A DNA stretch of 64,000 bases, taken from Cryptomeria japonica (Eukaryota > Streptophyta > Pinopsida > Cupressales > Cupressaceae). Within the stretch, counting starts at the first letter, position 1. Every line of letters starts with the position of its first letter. Below are positions 46,333 to 58,577 of this stretch, one piece after another. The stretch spans positions 473,366,573-473,430,572 of the forward strand of contig NC_081409.1 of the NCBI RefSeq assembly GCF_030272615.1, read 5' to 3'. The position numbers were made by a program, and so were the translations under genes. Below the pieces are notes generated by a model. That model saw only the letters and a list, made by a program, of their open reading frames with translations. It did not search any database and was not told the DNA's origin.

Positions 46333-48902
46333 TCATCTAGTTAGGCACAAATTCACTTTGGTTAAGTGTGCCAAGTATTTCTCGCTGAAATGAGTATCAC
46401 AATCTTGAACAGTGTCTTGTGCCTCCACCTCCATCAGCACCATGCCCTCCATGTAGTTTTCCACTTTTTCGGTGTCCTTAGCTTTGGTAGCTTTCATTGC
46501 ATCCTTGAGCACCTATTGGCATTCCCCAATCTATTCCATTTTCTCCTTCTAATCTCCATCTTCATTAAGCAAAGGAGGGATTTTGTTTGATCCATCACCA
46601 AGGAAATCAGCACCCTCAAATTTCAGAGCCTTCAGATATTTTTTATGAATTTTTATCAGATGTTCATAATTCTGCACAACCTCAGGGTCTGCTTCATCTT
46701 TGCCCTGAATCTCTTTAAGTCGTTCATGCAATCGCTCATCCAATCTCTTGTGCTCCTCAATGAGTCTTATTATTAAAGTACATATCTCATTATTTATCCA
46801 TCCATACCATTAAATGTGCGAGCCTCTTTTGTATGAGTATAGATAGAGTTTCATTCTTGACATTTCTCAACCGAGCTTGGAGCTAAAAATTCTCTTCTTT
46901 CAATTTTCCAGCTTTGGTTTGAGGTTGTGAGCTTTCACCTTGTTTCAATAGTTTTGGTAGCTCTTTTTGTTTCAAAATTTCTCTCAAATGATCAATCTCT
47001 TTATTTAGTCTAATGTTCTCAAGTTTGGTAGACTCATTTTCTTGTAGAAGCAATTGAATATGTGCCTTATTCTATTTGGCAATATTCACTCCCAGATCAC
47101 CTGTAACTATAGGATCTGTTTCTCCAACCTTCAGAGTCATTATGTGGCCAAAGGCATTCTATGTATCAATCATGATGGGTCTTTTGTGTGGAGGATATAA
47201 AGACCAAATCAACATAGAGTGCTCATCTAGGTTGTACATAGACCCCATGTACACTTGGGTCACACCTTCTGGAGACAACTTATGTTTTGCATCAATATCA
47301 TGGAGAAAACTATCAAATATCAAAGTTGAATTTACATCCCATCCAAGAAAGATTAAGACGTCTACATCTTCAAGTAATTTCCTCCCTCTCTCAGGAGTCA
47401 TTTGATTCATTTCATGTTCTACTTCACTTCTCAAAGCAATCAATAATTGGTTTTCATTAGAAGCATTAACGTCTCCAACACTCTCCCTAACTGATTTACC
47501 TTTTATTTTATAGAAGAAAGACTTAAATTCAAAAGACTTTACAAAACTGTCATTAGACACGAAATCCTTACAAGCCAATTACCTTGGATCCTCTTCTATG
47601 GGCACTTCTTCATCTGGTTCCCTAACCGGGCACACTTGCTCTTCAATCAGCATCTTGGAGAGTTGCTCAAATAAAATCTCATATCCTTTTGATGATCCCT
47701 CATCACTGGAAGATGATACATCAATTTTTTGTATCTCTCTCGCCCTTAGCTCCATTTATCTGTTATGGTTATCAATGGCCAATTCGGCCTCCTCCTTATC
47801 CATGTTTCTTATCAAGTCATCACTTATATATTGGATGTTCACATATTCACCAATTTTTTGTTTCATTTTTGCTAAACGAATATATTTTTTAGGGTCAAAG
47901 CCTCTCCTTTGTGCTATCAACTTTAAGTTGAAATGGGCTAGTTTATGCCATGTGAGCTCTTGACCTTCTTTCCCAGTAACAATGAATTCTCCAACACATA
48001 AAGTTCCAGGCATAAAGGCTTGCTTTTCATGTGACCTCAAATGCATGTGATTTGAAACTCCCATCTGCCTAATGATTTCCAAATAGGCAACTTTGTCAAG
48101 CACTGTCTTGGGTAGTAGAGGTGGAGATTCCTCAAAGCCATAGACTCTAATCATTGTTACATCAAAAAAAAAGTACTAGTCACCCCAATTATGTTGAATT
48201 GTCTCAGGCCCCTCAAAGTTTGCAGGCCTAAAAAAAATTATTTTCTTTTGAAAGTGCAAAATTGTATGGGTGATCATAGAACCTATATAAATTTTTTACA
48301 AAGAACTCTTCAAAATGAATATATCTAGATCTCACAAATCTGCAATCCCATATCAAAGTCCATAATTGGACTGGCAAAGGTTGATTGTCATCATTAAATT
48401 ATTTTATTCTCATCTCCTCAGGCCACAGACCAAGCTATTGACCATAGAATAACACCATATACATTAGTAGAGAATAATAGGGGAAGTAGATTTTGGAAGA
48501 ATCCTTCTTGACGACAATGAGCCCTATATCAAGTTGTCTTGCTACAAATGTAGCATAGTCAGATTCTCTAGTATTCAGACTTTGAACATCTGCTACAATG
48601 ACCATGGATTCAATCATCATGAAATTTGGGGTGTTCAACCCTAGCACCTGGCCAACTGAGTAATAGGTATACTTAAAGTAATTTTTGAATAAATTCACAT
48701 TAAATGCAAGTCCTTCCTTTGCCTCTAATGGTGCATCATGACTGAGCATATGAAGAGGCAGACTCCATCCTATAGAGGTGGTGTCTAAACTTTGGCATTC
48801 CTTCAACAAATCCTCAAGAATAATGGGATGTTTGTAAATCCCAAGCAAATCAAAAACTTCAAAAATTGCATCTCTTGACACATAAAAATAGGTCTTCCCA
48901 TC
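46333..48902 (-). pseudogene. Large unknown gene, main part (interrupted by element 3)
   Basis: Minus-strand reading that continues from the N-terminal piece at 59842-60246 once element 3 is removed; about 855 codons here. Conserved-looking blocks include TYFYVSRDAIFEVFDLLGIY, YSVGQVLGLNTPNFMMIES, LWTLIWDCRFVRSRYIHFEE, MIRVYGFEESPPLLP, FIVTGKEGQELTWHKLAHFN and GRKLLEDVDVLIFLGWDVNS. The C-terminal third is charged and coiled-coil-like (NIRLNKEIDHLREILKQKE). It has a 1-base frameshift near 48230 and several stops, ending with TGA at 46333. I recognise no family. It could be a transposon accessory protein or a decayed host gene. Confidence 0.6.
48898..48902. repeat. Target-site duplication of element 3 (left)
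   Basis: CCATC before the left LTR, repeated at 59837-59841. Confidence 0.9.
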
Positions 48903-49920
48903 TGATAAGTTGAGACTTTGTCATGTTTTTATCATCAAAAATCTTAGGTTTTTGACATCTTTTGGTTTGCATAGTGGTAGTGATGTATTGTAAATTGACT
49001 ATATGTATTCCATGTGTTAAACCTAAACTTATGAAATCATGTTTGAACTTTGCCAGTCTATTCCTATAGCCATGCCATTTATTCCTGCAGCCATGTGATT
49101 TGTTCTTGTTTCTATGTGGATTATTTAGGGTAATATCATATATGAATTAATGAATGTGTTAATTAAATAAAATGCATATGCATGTCCTTGTATGTTGTTT
49201 TTGTTGTAGTGTAGATAATAAATGATGTCGCGGTGGATATTCTCCTTTTGCGCCTATAGAAGGAAGGATCACGTAAGAAATAACTGAAGATTAAACTGAA
49301 GAGGAGTTGAGTGACCGCAAGGTATGGCATGGATGGAGCAGCCAAGCAACACTACTGAAGTTTAACTTTAGTGGGCATTGAATTTGCAAAACACCGCCAC
49401 TGCATGCAATGAATAAAAGATATGTTGTTATGATCCATTAAAGGTAGTTTTCTGGAAGCTTGATATTAGTCATCCAAGGGGGCCCACTTGGTGAGTGATC
49501 TTGTGTGTGCTCATTGAAATTAGTTTTTCTTTAGTTGCAGTAGAAGTTCTTGCTTTGACTTTTCCTGCAGCCACTGGAAATAGATCCACTGACTGTTCCT
49601 GCAACCAAGCCAGAACCAAGTAATTTCTATTATCTATATTAAATCTTTCCAGCATTGTCTTTATAAGTTTTTCCTGTAGCCTTTCATCATTTCCATTCTT
49701 GCCTTTCCTTTTCGCATAATGTTAGTTGTTGCAGTAATGCAAAAAAGCCATTGAAGGAACTTAGTCATATATAGTGCAGACCCATTTCAAGTACTACGCC
49801 CCTGGGTTGATAACTAAATAAGCACTAGCCATGAAAATAGTAACTTTACTAGATGAATTTCCAAACTTTGGGTTGAGACTTCAATTAGAGTTATTATTAT
49901 TATTATTGTTGGAGTAGACA
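48903..49920 (+). repeat. 5' LTR of element 3
   Basis: 1018 bp. Compared with the 3' LTR it lacks about 244 bp between two GCA trinucleotides (junction near 49405-49407, CATGCAATGAATAAAAG). It contains several TTCCTGCAGC-like motifs and ends in a short ATT microsatellite before TTGGAGTAGACA. Confidence 0.9.
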
Positions 49921-49924
49921 TTTT

Positions 49925-49942
49925 TGGCGCCGTTGCCGGGGA
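49925..49942 (+). other. Primer-binding site, tRNA-Asp
   Basis: TGGCGCCGTTGCCGGGGA follows the LTR after TTTT and is complementary over 18 nt to the 3' end of plant tRNA-Asp (GUC). This is the classical Athila-type primer site, and it is perfectly kept. Confidence 0.9.
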
Positions 49943-50042
49943 TGGTGTCAATCTAAGAACCTTTCATGGTTATTATTGTTTTCAGTTTTCAGTTAATTAT
50001 TTTTGGGAATACTTGATCGTTTGAAAATTTTCATGAATCTGC

Positions 50043-51563
50043 ATGCATAGAAGAAGAAGAGACCCCAAAGGTAGATTTCTGCCCACTCATTCTAATCATG
50101 CAGAAGATAATCTTCTAGATATAAATCCTTTTGTTGAACTTTACCAAGCCCCACAGAATTTGAACCACCCTGAATCTGAATTTCTGAAAGGTAGTCTTTA
50201 GTTCCATTTTGGTCTTCAAGAAGAAGAATTTCCTATAGTAACAACCCCCACAAGTCCAATGCAAGGGAACCCACCTCTTAGTGGGAATAATCCACCATCA
50301 CCACCAGGTCCAACATTTGAGTTTCCCATATCTGATCAACATAATAATTCTAATCTCAAGAACATTCCAACATCTTCACTCCCTAAATTCTATGGATTTG
50401 TGACAGAGGATCCAAACACATTTCTATTTGAGTTTGATGTTCTTTGTAGGAGATTTGACTATACTACAGATGCCCATAGACTCAAAAATTTTCCTGCCAC
50501 TTTGAAGGATTCATCCTTGAGATGGTTTATGAGCTTGGGTAGTAGCACAATCAATACATGGGATGAGATGAAATGGTTGTTTCTTGCAAAATACAAATAT
50601 TATTGTAGAGGTACTGATCGTCATGGGGATGATATCTTTAGAATGATACAAACTGAAGATGAGAGTCTTGAAGATTACCTAGAAAGGTTTCTATTTAGTG
50701 TCAAAAATTCCAAGCATAGTACTCTCAATGAAGATTCTATCAAGTTGATATTTTTGAGGGGAATTAGTGATGAATGCACTAATTCCTTGGATCTTATTGG
50801 AGGAGGTAACATTACACAACCCACTTGGGCTGAAATAGGATGAATTTGCAAGAAGTATTCCAGATCTACTTCTAAGAAGAATAGGAGATTTAAACTAGGA
50901 GCACCATTATTAGCATCTGGAACTGGAGTTTTTAGATTGGAACTTAGTCATGTGTTAAAGGACTTCAAGGAGGACATTATAAACAATATGGCTACCCAGT
51001 TGGATACACTGGTAGCTAAGAAGAAGCATGAGGAAGCTGATGCATTTCTTGCAGAATTATGTCCTCATTGTAAATAGCAAAAGAAAGATTGTAGATGTAA
51101 AATGGTTGCAAATGTGGAGGTACCTGACTTCAAGCCAATTCAAGGTGAGGACGAGCAAGTCTTCTATGTTTCTCAAAGAATACCAAATTTCCAAAGACAA
51201 GGTATGCCACCAGATCCACTTTCTTTTTCTGGCTATAGTGGAAATTCTTATGCACCAAATAACCAATGGAAATCATTGTATTCTCAAAATCTTGGTAATT
51301 ATCAAAATTTGGTATGGTTCTCAAGGCCAAGGGTAGCATTTTGGTAATCAAATGCTATAGTGGCAACAACCACAAGGGAACTTGTACCCACCTCAGGGCC
51401 AAGGAAACCAGTTTCAAGGGAATTGGCAACCTACTTCTCAATGGAGGGGAAGCCAACCATGGAATGCCCAATCTTCTGGTTATCACCTGCCTATTCAGCA
51501 GCCACAGCCTCCTACATTAATGCCTCCTCTTGCAGCCACTGCTGCACTACCTAAACCAACATA
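50043..51563 (+). pseudogene. gag: Element 3 gag polyprotein
   Basis: I start it at the ATG at 50043 (MHRRRRDPKGRFLP), in frame with the longest open part; a single TAG lies near 50199. The capsid block reads LPKFYGFVTEDPNTFLFEFD, LKDSSLRWFMSLG and FLAKYKYYCRGTD, matching the retrotransposon gag family. A TGA near 50841 interrupts EICKKYSRS-like text, and ELCPHCK followed by a stop and CRC is a damaged Cys-rich motif. The end is Gln/Pro-rich. Two or three point changes would account for all breaks, so it decayed recently relative to element 1. Confidence 0.8.
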
Positions 51564-52754
51564 GTTGCCTACTCAATCGTTGCCAAATCCTAATATTAAG
51601 TCTTAGCAACAACCACCAGCTTATTCATCTTATCTGAATCAATACCCAACCTATTCTTTATCTCTAAATGATATACACCTCTGGTCTGGGACAAATCTTC
51701 CTAATCCCTCTCATCCAATTATCATTGAGGTACAAGAGGAGCAAGAAATCTCTCATCCAATAGATACAATACCTCAGAACCAAATATTGCCACCATTCCC
51801 CCATAGATTGCAAGAAAAGGAAGTTCCCATAGAATAACAACAAAGCTTTGATATTATTGATCAACTGAACATATTTGTGCTAAAATTCCATTGTTGCAAG
51901 CAATAAAAGATGTTCCCATATATGGTAAGGCATTGAGAGAAACATGTCTAAAAAGCCTGGCAGGAAGAAAAAGGATCCACAAACAATTCATGTTATGGGT
52001 CAACTGGCTGATATTATGTTAGGTAAGATTGACATTCCAAAGTATTCTGATCCATGTAGTCCTGTTATGAGTATAGTCATTAATGGCAATCAAATAAAAA
52101 ATGTTTTGATTGATTTAGGGGTAGCCTTTAATGTGATGACAAGGGAAGTAATGAAATAGCTTGAGATCAATAGTTTAAGGCCTACACCCATAGTTCTATA
52201 TCTTTTTGATAGCTCTACAGTAAAACTTGATGGTATCATAGAGGATGTAGTAGTTATTTTGGATTCCTGGGAATATCTTGTAGTCTTTATGATTTTATCT
52301 CTAAAAGAAACATTGGGAGGATATCCGGTCATTTTGGGTAGACCTTGGCTTGCCACAACTGATGCATATATTGGATGTAGATCAGGGGATATGACTATTT
52401 CAGATGGGAATTCTACAAAAACATTAACCTTGTATTCTCTAGCACAACCCCAGCTTGAACAACAACAAGTCATTTGGCCTATTTTGGGAGAAGAATCTGA
52501 GGAAGTTGACTCTATTAATCACCTTATGATTATTAATCAAAGACCACTCATGCAGTTATATGATGAAGAATCAATTCTTTATAAAATCTTGATAAATGAA
52601 TTAATAGAAGAGCAAAAATTGTAGGAATTGGTTCTGAATATTGCAGGTTTGGACTTTCCTATAGCCACTGATATATTGCACTCTATTGCCGTAGGAATTA
52701 TCTTCTTCTCATTTTTCTAATATAAACCAGATTGATCTTACTATTAAGATAGAA
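51564..52754 (+). pseudogene. pol: Element 3 protease region
   Basis: The frame from 51944 carries DIMLGKIDIPKYSDPCSPVM and the active-site block VLIDLGVAFNVMT (Athila-type VLIDLGASINLMP). A TAG at about 52157 precedes the rest, which ends YPVILGRPWLATTDAYIGCR, the conserved LGRPWLxTxxAxI block. The section 51564-51943 is Gln/Pro-rich linker with stops. A stop at 52622 and frame change separate it from RT. Confidence 0.8.
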
Positions 52755-53935
52755 GTGAAATTGAATAAATATTTGAATATCAATAGAGATCTATTAGATA
52801 CTCAAAAAGAGGGCCTTGTGGACTTGTTGAAACTTCATAAAAATACTTTTTCATGGGATTACAAGGATATGAATGGGGTAGATCCAATAGTTTGCACCCA
52901 CCATATTTATATAAAGGAAGAGTGTTGCCCACTCAGACATCCTCAAAGAAGAATCAATCCTACCTTGAAAGAGATAGTTAAAGAAGAATTGCAGAAGTTA
53001 TTAAAAGTTGGGTTTATCTATCCTATCTCTGACAGCCAATGGGTATCACCTTTGGTCATAGTCCCTAAAAAAGGAGAAAAATGGAGGGTATGTGTTGATT
53101 ATAGAGCTATGAACTTAGCAACAAGAAAAGATCATTTTCCATTACCATTTGTGGATCAAGTATTGGATTCTCTAGCTAGTAAAAGATATTTTTCATTCCT
53201 TGATGGATTCAGTGGCTACAATCAGATCCAAATAGCCCCAGAGGATCAAGAGAAGACAACATTTACTTGTCCATGGGGAACGTATGCATATTATGTTCTT
53301 CCTTTTGGGTTGTGTAATGCTCCGACCACTTTTCAAAGAGTGGTGATTAGTATTTTTTCTGATATTTCTCAAGATATTATGGAAATTTACATGGATGACT
53401 TTACAACTTATGGTTCTAAATTTGAGCAAGCATTGGGTAATTTGAAGAAAGTTTTGCAACAATGTGAAGACTACAATTTGTCCTTAAATAGTGAGAAGTG
53501 TTTCATCATGATGGAAGAAGGAATAGTCCTTGGTCATCATATCTTTGTACAAGGCATCCAGGTGGATCCAGCAAAGATTGAGGTCATTCAGCATATTAAT
53601 GACCCTGTGAAGCAAAAAAATGTAAGAAGTTTTCTTGGTCATGTTGGATACTACAGACGGTTTATCAACGATTTTAGTAAAATTGCAAGTCCCTTATATT
53701 CAATGCTTACTAAAGATATGGAATTTAAATGGACCCCAGCATGCACTGAAGCTTTCTTAAAGCTTAAGCCTGCTTTGACTCAAGCACTAGTTCTTAAAGG
53801 CCCAAATTGGTCTCTACCATTCCAAATCCATACAGATGCATCTGATTATGCAATAGGAGCAATGTTAGACAGAAAATTGAAAAATTGGAAAATGCAATAT
53901 ATTATATTAGCGAGAATTTGTAGGGACCTAAATTG
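52755..53935 (+). CDS. pol: Element 3 reverse transcriptase with start of RNase H (open frame)
   Basis: Open frame of 393 codons. RT motifs in order: PISDSQWVSPLVIVPKKGEK, VDYRAMNLATRKDHFPLPF, YFSFLDGFSGYNQIQIAPED (motif-A Asp), LPFGLCNAPTTFQRVV and the catalytic IYMDDFTTYG, both aspartates present. The RNase H starts LPFQIHTDASDYAIGAML. A frameshift near 53885 diverts the last 17 codons to the stop at 53934. The RT core looks capable of folding, but the frame is cut off from RNase H and integrase, and there is no proof of expression. Confidence 0.9.
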
Positions 53936-55672
53936 AATTACATAGTCACTGAAAAGGAAATGCTAGCTATCATATATGCACTTAACAAATTTAGACACTA
54001 TATCACAAGATATCCCATATTTTTGCATACAGATCATACTAAAATTAGATATCTCATGAATAAGCCATCAATCACTAGTGGATTAGCTCGTTGGTTATTA
54101 TTGATACAAGAATTTGATATCATAGTTGTTGATAAACCAGGGAAGTCTAATGTGGTTGCAGATTATCTTTCAAGACTTCAATTGCAAGAAGATTCTATAG
54201 TGATAGATGATGCTTTTCGAGATGAACATTTGTTTCTCATTCAAGCTCACACTCCTTGGTATGTTGATATTGCCAACTATTTAGCTGTAGCTAAGATGCC
54301 AATTTATTTCTCTCCTAAGGAAAGAAGGTTGCTAGTTGAAAAAAAATTTAACTTCTCATGGATTGCTCTTTGTCTATTTTACACTGGACCTGACCAACTC
54401 ATGAGAAGATGTGTCAGAGAAGATGAAACGTATGACATCCTGGATGCATGTCATGATGAGCCATGTGGAGGCCATTTTGCTGCCAAAAGAACAACACTAA
54501 AAATACTCAATACAGGATACTATTGGCCCACATTACATAAGGATGCAACACAGTACACACGAAAATGTGATAGATGTCAACGAATGGGAACACCTACAAA
54601 ATCTGATGAGATGTCACTATATCCATAAATATCAGTTGCACCATTTGACAAGTGGGGATTATAATTTGTTGGCCCAATTGATCCACCTTCTAATGGCAGA
54701 TCTTATATTTTGGTATGTACAGATTATGTAACAAAATGGGTAGAAGCTTATGCCATGACACATGCAAGAGATAATAAGGTAGCTGAGTTTTTTTTTGAAG
54801 ATATATTTACAAGATATGGAGTACCAAGGGAAATTGTCTCAAACTAGGGATCTCAATTTACTTCAACATTGATAAAAGCTTTGGTCAATGAATACAATAT
54901 AAGGCACAAAAAATCTACTCCATATCATCCATAGCCTAATGGACAAGTAGAAGTTATAAATAGAGAGCTTGAGGCTATTGTTACAAAAACAGTGTATGTT
55001 CACAAGAAAGATTGGTCTCATCGGCTTTCAGAAGCAATTTGGGCATATAGAACAACTTGGAAAACACCAATTGGTTTCACACCTTTTGAGATGGTTTATG
55101 GAAAAACAACAATGATGCCTATTGAATTTGAGCATAAAACCCTAAGGACAACTTTGCAATTAAATATGACATTATCTGCAACACAGAAAGAACACATTCA
55201 ACAATTAAATGCTCTAGATGAATGGAGAAAAATAGATGTTCAACAGACAGAATTGATTCAAAATCAAAGAGCAAATTGGCATGATAAATATATCAGGGAA
55301 AAGAAATTCAAAGCTGGTGAATGGGCACTACTGTATGTTTCTAGATATAAAGATGCTATGGGAAAACTTTAAACTAGGTGGTTAGGTCTGTATGAGATAG
55401 AAGGAGTTTTCCAGAATGGAGCTGTTCATTTGTCCATAATTGATCCTGTTCAATTTAAACTCTTAGTAAATGGTCGCCGACTATGTCTATATCATAAGCT
55501 AGCTACTAAAGAGGAGTTCCTGCAGCAATTTGCTAGATAAGGTGACACAAAGGTTCCTGCAGCAACTTACAATGATCCTGCAACAACTCATCAGCTTCCT
55601 GCTGCAATTGAGCAAGGTAATAAAGGTAAAGTTCCTGCAGCCTCTGCAGTGAACATATTTGCCGCTTCATAA
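53886..55672 (+). pseudogene. pol: Element 3 RNase H end, integrase and Pro-Ala tail
   Basis: Restarts one frame over with NAIYYISENL, a TAG, then LNYIVTEKEMLAIIYALNKF and FLHTDHTKIRYLMNK, the RNase H catalytic blocks. The integrase zinc domain is CHDEPCGGHF...KCDRCQRMG. In the core the first Asp is kept (CTDYVTKWVEAY), the second has become Asn next to a TAG (IVSN), and the Glu is kept (PNGQVEVINRELEAI). After LSEAIWAYRTTWKTPIGFTP the C-terminal domain ends QFAR at a stop near 55539, with an in-frame continuation of PAA repeats (VPAA, LPAA, VPAASA) to 55672. Five or so stops make it inactive. Confidence 0.88.
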
Positions 55673-56145
55673 TAAAATAATTCCATATTTTATGTGAATA
55701 TTCTTCTCCGTAGATAAAATCTCATCCATGTCATTCCATCCCATGTTCTTACCTGTCATTTCACTTCATTTCACCATCGTTTTCGTACAACTGTAGGTAC
55801 GTGTATATTGTGTTTTGTTTTAATTATGAATTTATTACTTCATTATGATTATATCCTTTTTAAATCCGCTCCACTCCTTGAAATCTTGGTAGTTTGTGTG
55901 GACACATGCTAGGTTAAGTTGGGGGGGGGGGGGGGTGCTTTATGGTTCGGTTTCCAAAGTGATTAATTATCTGTCCTTTTTGGTACTCTGAATCGATTTA
56001 TTTCCATCATTGCTTATTATACTATTATTTGACACAAGGGAATAATAAATTATGCTGCCAGAATTGAGATATGTATGGGAATTTCAATTTAGCAAGTCTG
56101 TCAGATATTTTGGTTCAGCTACAAAGTAAAAAAATAGAGTAAGAG
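55673..56145. other. Spacer between pol and the extra ORF with a G15 tract
   Basis: Non-coding. AAGTT followed by 15 G residues lies at 55916-55935, matching the AAAGTTGGGGGGCA polypurine tract that abuts the 3' LTR. Upstream 55700-55910 is T-rich. Confidence 0.6.
55914..55935 (+). other. Internal polypurine-like tract of element 3
   Basis: TTAAGTT plus G15, sharing the AAGTTGGGGGG core with the tract before the 3' LTR (58564-58577). It sits at the end of pol, where a second plus-strand priming site could lie. The G run has probably lengthened. Confidence 0.5.
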
Positions 56146-58328
56146 ATGGGTGGTGATCCAATTCATCATGAGCCAATGGTTCATGAAGTGTTGTTGCTGG
56201 ATGCTCTCTGTGAGCATTATTTTAGACACCATGGCTGGCTGGATTACTTCTTGAAAATTAGAGATTATAACAAAGAAATTGCTTCATAATTTATGCATTC
56301 CTTTAATGAAGGAGAAGCTACAATTAAAGGCTTGAGGGTTATTGCTATGGAGCAGAGAATAGAAGAAGTAACCGGGTTGCCATAGGAAGGAGAACTATTT
56401 CTAGAATCAAAAGATGCAAGGAGTGCTAGGGGAGAGTTCACAATTCCCACAGATGGACCCCTAATGGTGGACAAACAAGAGACTAGAAGGGTTTCTCTGC
56501 CAACAGAGTGGCCTTAGGTAGCTTTGTATGTTATGAAATACATTACATGTGAGGAGCAATATTCAAATCTGCATTCACCTCATTTTAAATTACTTATCAT
56601 CTACGGCATGGCCGACGAGTGAATGTTCCTAATTTCTTATTCCACTTCATTTCTACAAGCGCTAAGGAGACACGGAAGAATGGAAATCACTTTGTTAGCC
56701 ATCATGGATTGGTTAAGTTGCTTGTACAATGATCCCTGAGAGATATTTCACAAATGGAATGGGGCGTATTTGAGGATATACAACAATTTAGGGTTGAAGA
56801 TGCCCCTATTGCAGATAACCCGCCGGTTGAAGAAGAAAATGTTGCAGAACCCTCTTCCCCTGTAGTTGCTGCAGATGAGGATTTGCTTGTTGCTGAAGAA
56901 GTCGTGGTTATTATGGAGGAAGAGACAGCTGAAGAAAATATGGAACAACCCTCTACTTATCTTCAAAGAGATTAATCAGTTCCTTGAAGAAAAGGGAAGT
57001 AGTTGGAAAGGGATGAAACAGATGAAGAACCCATCGTCCAGCCACAGGTAACTTAGATTCCTCCTGCAGCCAAGAGGCGTAGGACAAAAAGAAAAACTCC
57101 TGCAGCAATTGAAGCAACTCCTGCAACCTCTCCAAAGGTTTATGTGAAAAGAACACATAGTAAGACATAGAAGACTCATCCTGTGGGTAATCCGGCAGAG
57201 GTTATTACAGTGGAAACTTCAGAGGAAGGAAGCCCTGCAGATATTGAAATTCAAGAAGAAGGAAGCCCTGTGGAGGATGAAATCCAGGTAAAAGTTGATG
57301 AGGATAGACTAGCAAATCTTGCTTTTGTGGCACGGCAACTTGAAGAAACTGTTGGAAATATTTCTCAGCATCTTGAAGAAATTGTTGGAGATACTCCTGA
57401 GCAGTTTGAAGAGCCTGTTAGAGACATTCTATACCAGCCTAAGGAAAATATTGGAGAGATGCCAGCACAGATTGAGGAGTTTAATGAGGAAATCCCATGG
57501 TCTAAGGTAGAACCTATTAGACCTCCTTCATCCCTAAGTAGTTTATCTATTGCTTTAACATTTTACAGACAATGGGAAACAGAGAGGGCTAGGTTGCAAG
57601 GGATTATTGATAAACAGCAAAAAGAAATTGAAAAGAAAGATAATAGAATTGAGGAATTAGAGACTAAGGTAGAAATAATTGCTGGTATGGTTCCTGAGTT
57701 GATGCAGTGTAGGTCACCTCCAAGAGTTTATGTAGTACACTTGAAAGAGCGGTATCTAAACTTCAAACTAAACTGCATTATTAGGGACCTTAGCCCCTCC
57801 TTAGAAACACTTGAAGAATTCTGTTATGCTTACCAAACCTCTCCACTGACTGTGAAGAATTGTCTATGTGAATTGTACTTACATAACTATGTTGTACCCT
57901 CAGACAAGGAGTGAAACCCTTTATTGTATATTGGGGATATCCATATCAAAGCTTTAATGTCATGGATCCAAAATGAGATCATCATGGGGGCACAATCCAA
58001 GAAGTATGAAAAATTAGAGATTGACTATCCATTACCATTAAGGAGGGAATCAAAAGCACCAAGAGTTCTTTATTATGAGTGGCAGAAATTACTAGTAAGA
58101 GACGATGTTAGAAAATTAGTGCTTCCAATGAGAAAAGAAGTCTATCAAGCATATGAGCATTTGGTTCAGACTGATGGGACAACTGCAATAGAAGGGTTAA
58201 CTCAGCACTGGAATAATCTACCGGAATAGTTAAAACAACGAGAACCTTATTCACTACAAAGTTTTCAAGAAGCCATGCAAAGAGCCCCCAGATATATACA
58301 GTTAGGCATGGAGAAATCCAACAACTAG
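56146..58328 (+). pseudogene. Extra ORF of element 3 (env position), unknown function
   Basis: About 727 codons with one frameshift near 56755 and several stops. It starts MGGDPIHHEPMVHEVLLLDA and continues LCEHYFRHHGWLDYFLKIRD, VIAMEQRIEEVTGLP and RRHGRMEITLLAIMDWLSCL. A strongly acidic segment follows (NPPVEEENVAEP region), then a basic patch AAKRRRTKRKTPAA (57066 onward) that looks like a nuclear localisation signal. A coiled coil (RARLQGIIDKQQKEIEKKDN, 57580-57690) precedes SLETLEEFCYAYQTSPLTVK. I see no clear signal peptide or membrane span, so an envelope role is not supported. It resembles the general layout of accessory ORFs in large plant gypsy elements. Confidence 0.6.
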
Positions 58329-58563
58329 CTACCATTGATATTTCAACCCCCAATCCTTATGTGGCCACTTTTGGCATGTCAGCCTAAGGAATAGAACTAC
58401 AATGCAGTCACAGAAGAATCAGCTAGATGGTCCAGGCTGGAAAAAATGAAAGGATTTTATTAGAACTTAGCTTCAGGGGGGACAGGTCAGGGCACCATTG
58501 GTGATTTGAGAGTTACTACAAGAGTCAAAAAATTTCCTTTTGTTGTAGGATCAGCAAACTCTT

Positions 58564-58577
58564 AAAGTTGGGGGGCA
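58564..58577 (+). other. Polypurine tract of element 3
   Basis: AAAGTTGGGGGGCA immediately before the 3' LTR start at 58578. Confidence 0.75.

Noticed and set aside
56146-58328. Retroviral-type envelope gene in element 3
   Set aside because: The position fits, but no signal peptide, transmembrane span or furin-like site is visible, and a basic nuclear-signal-like patch is present.
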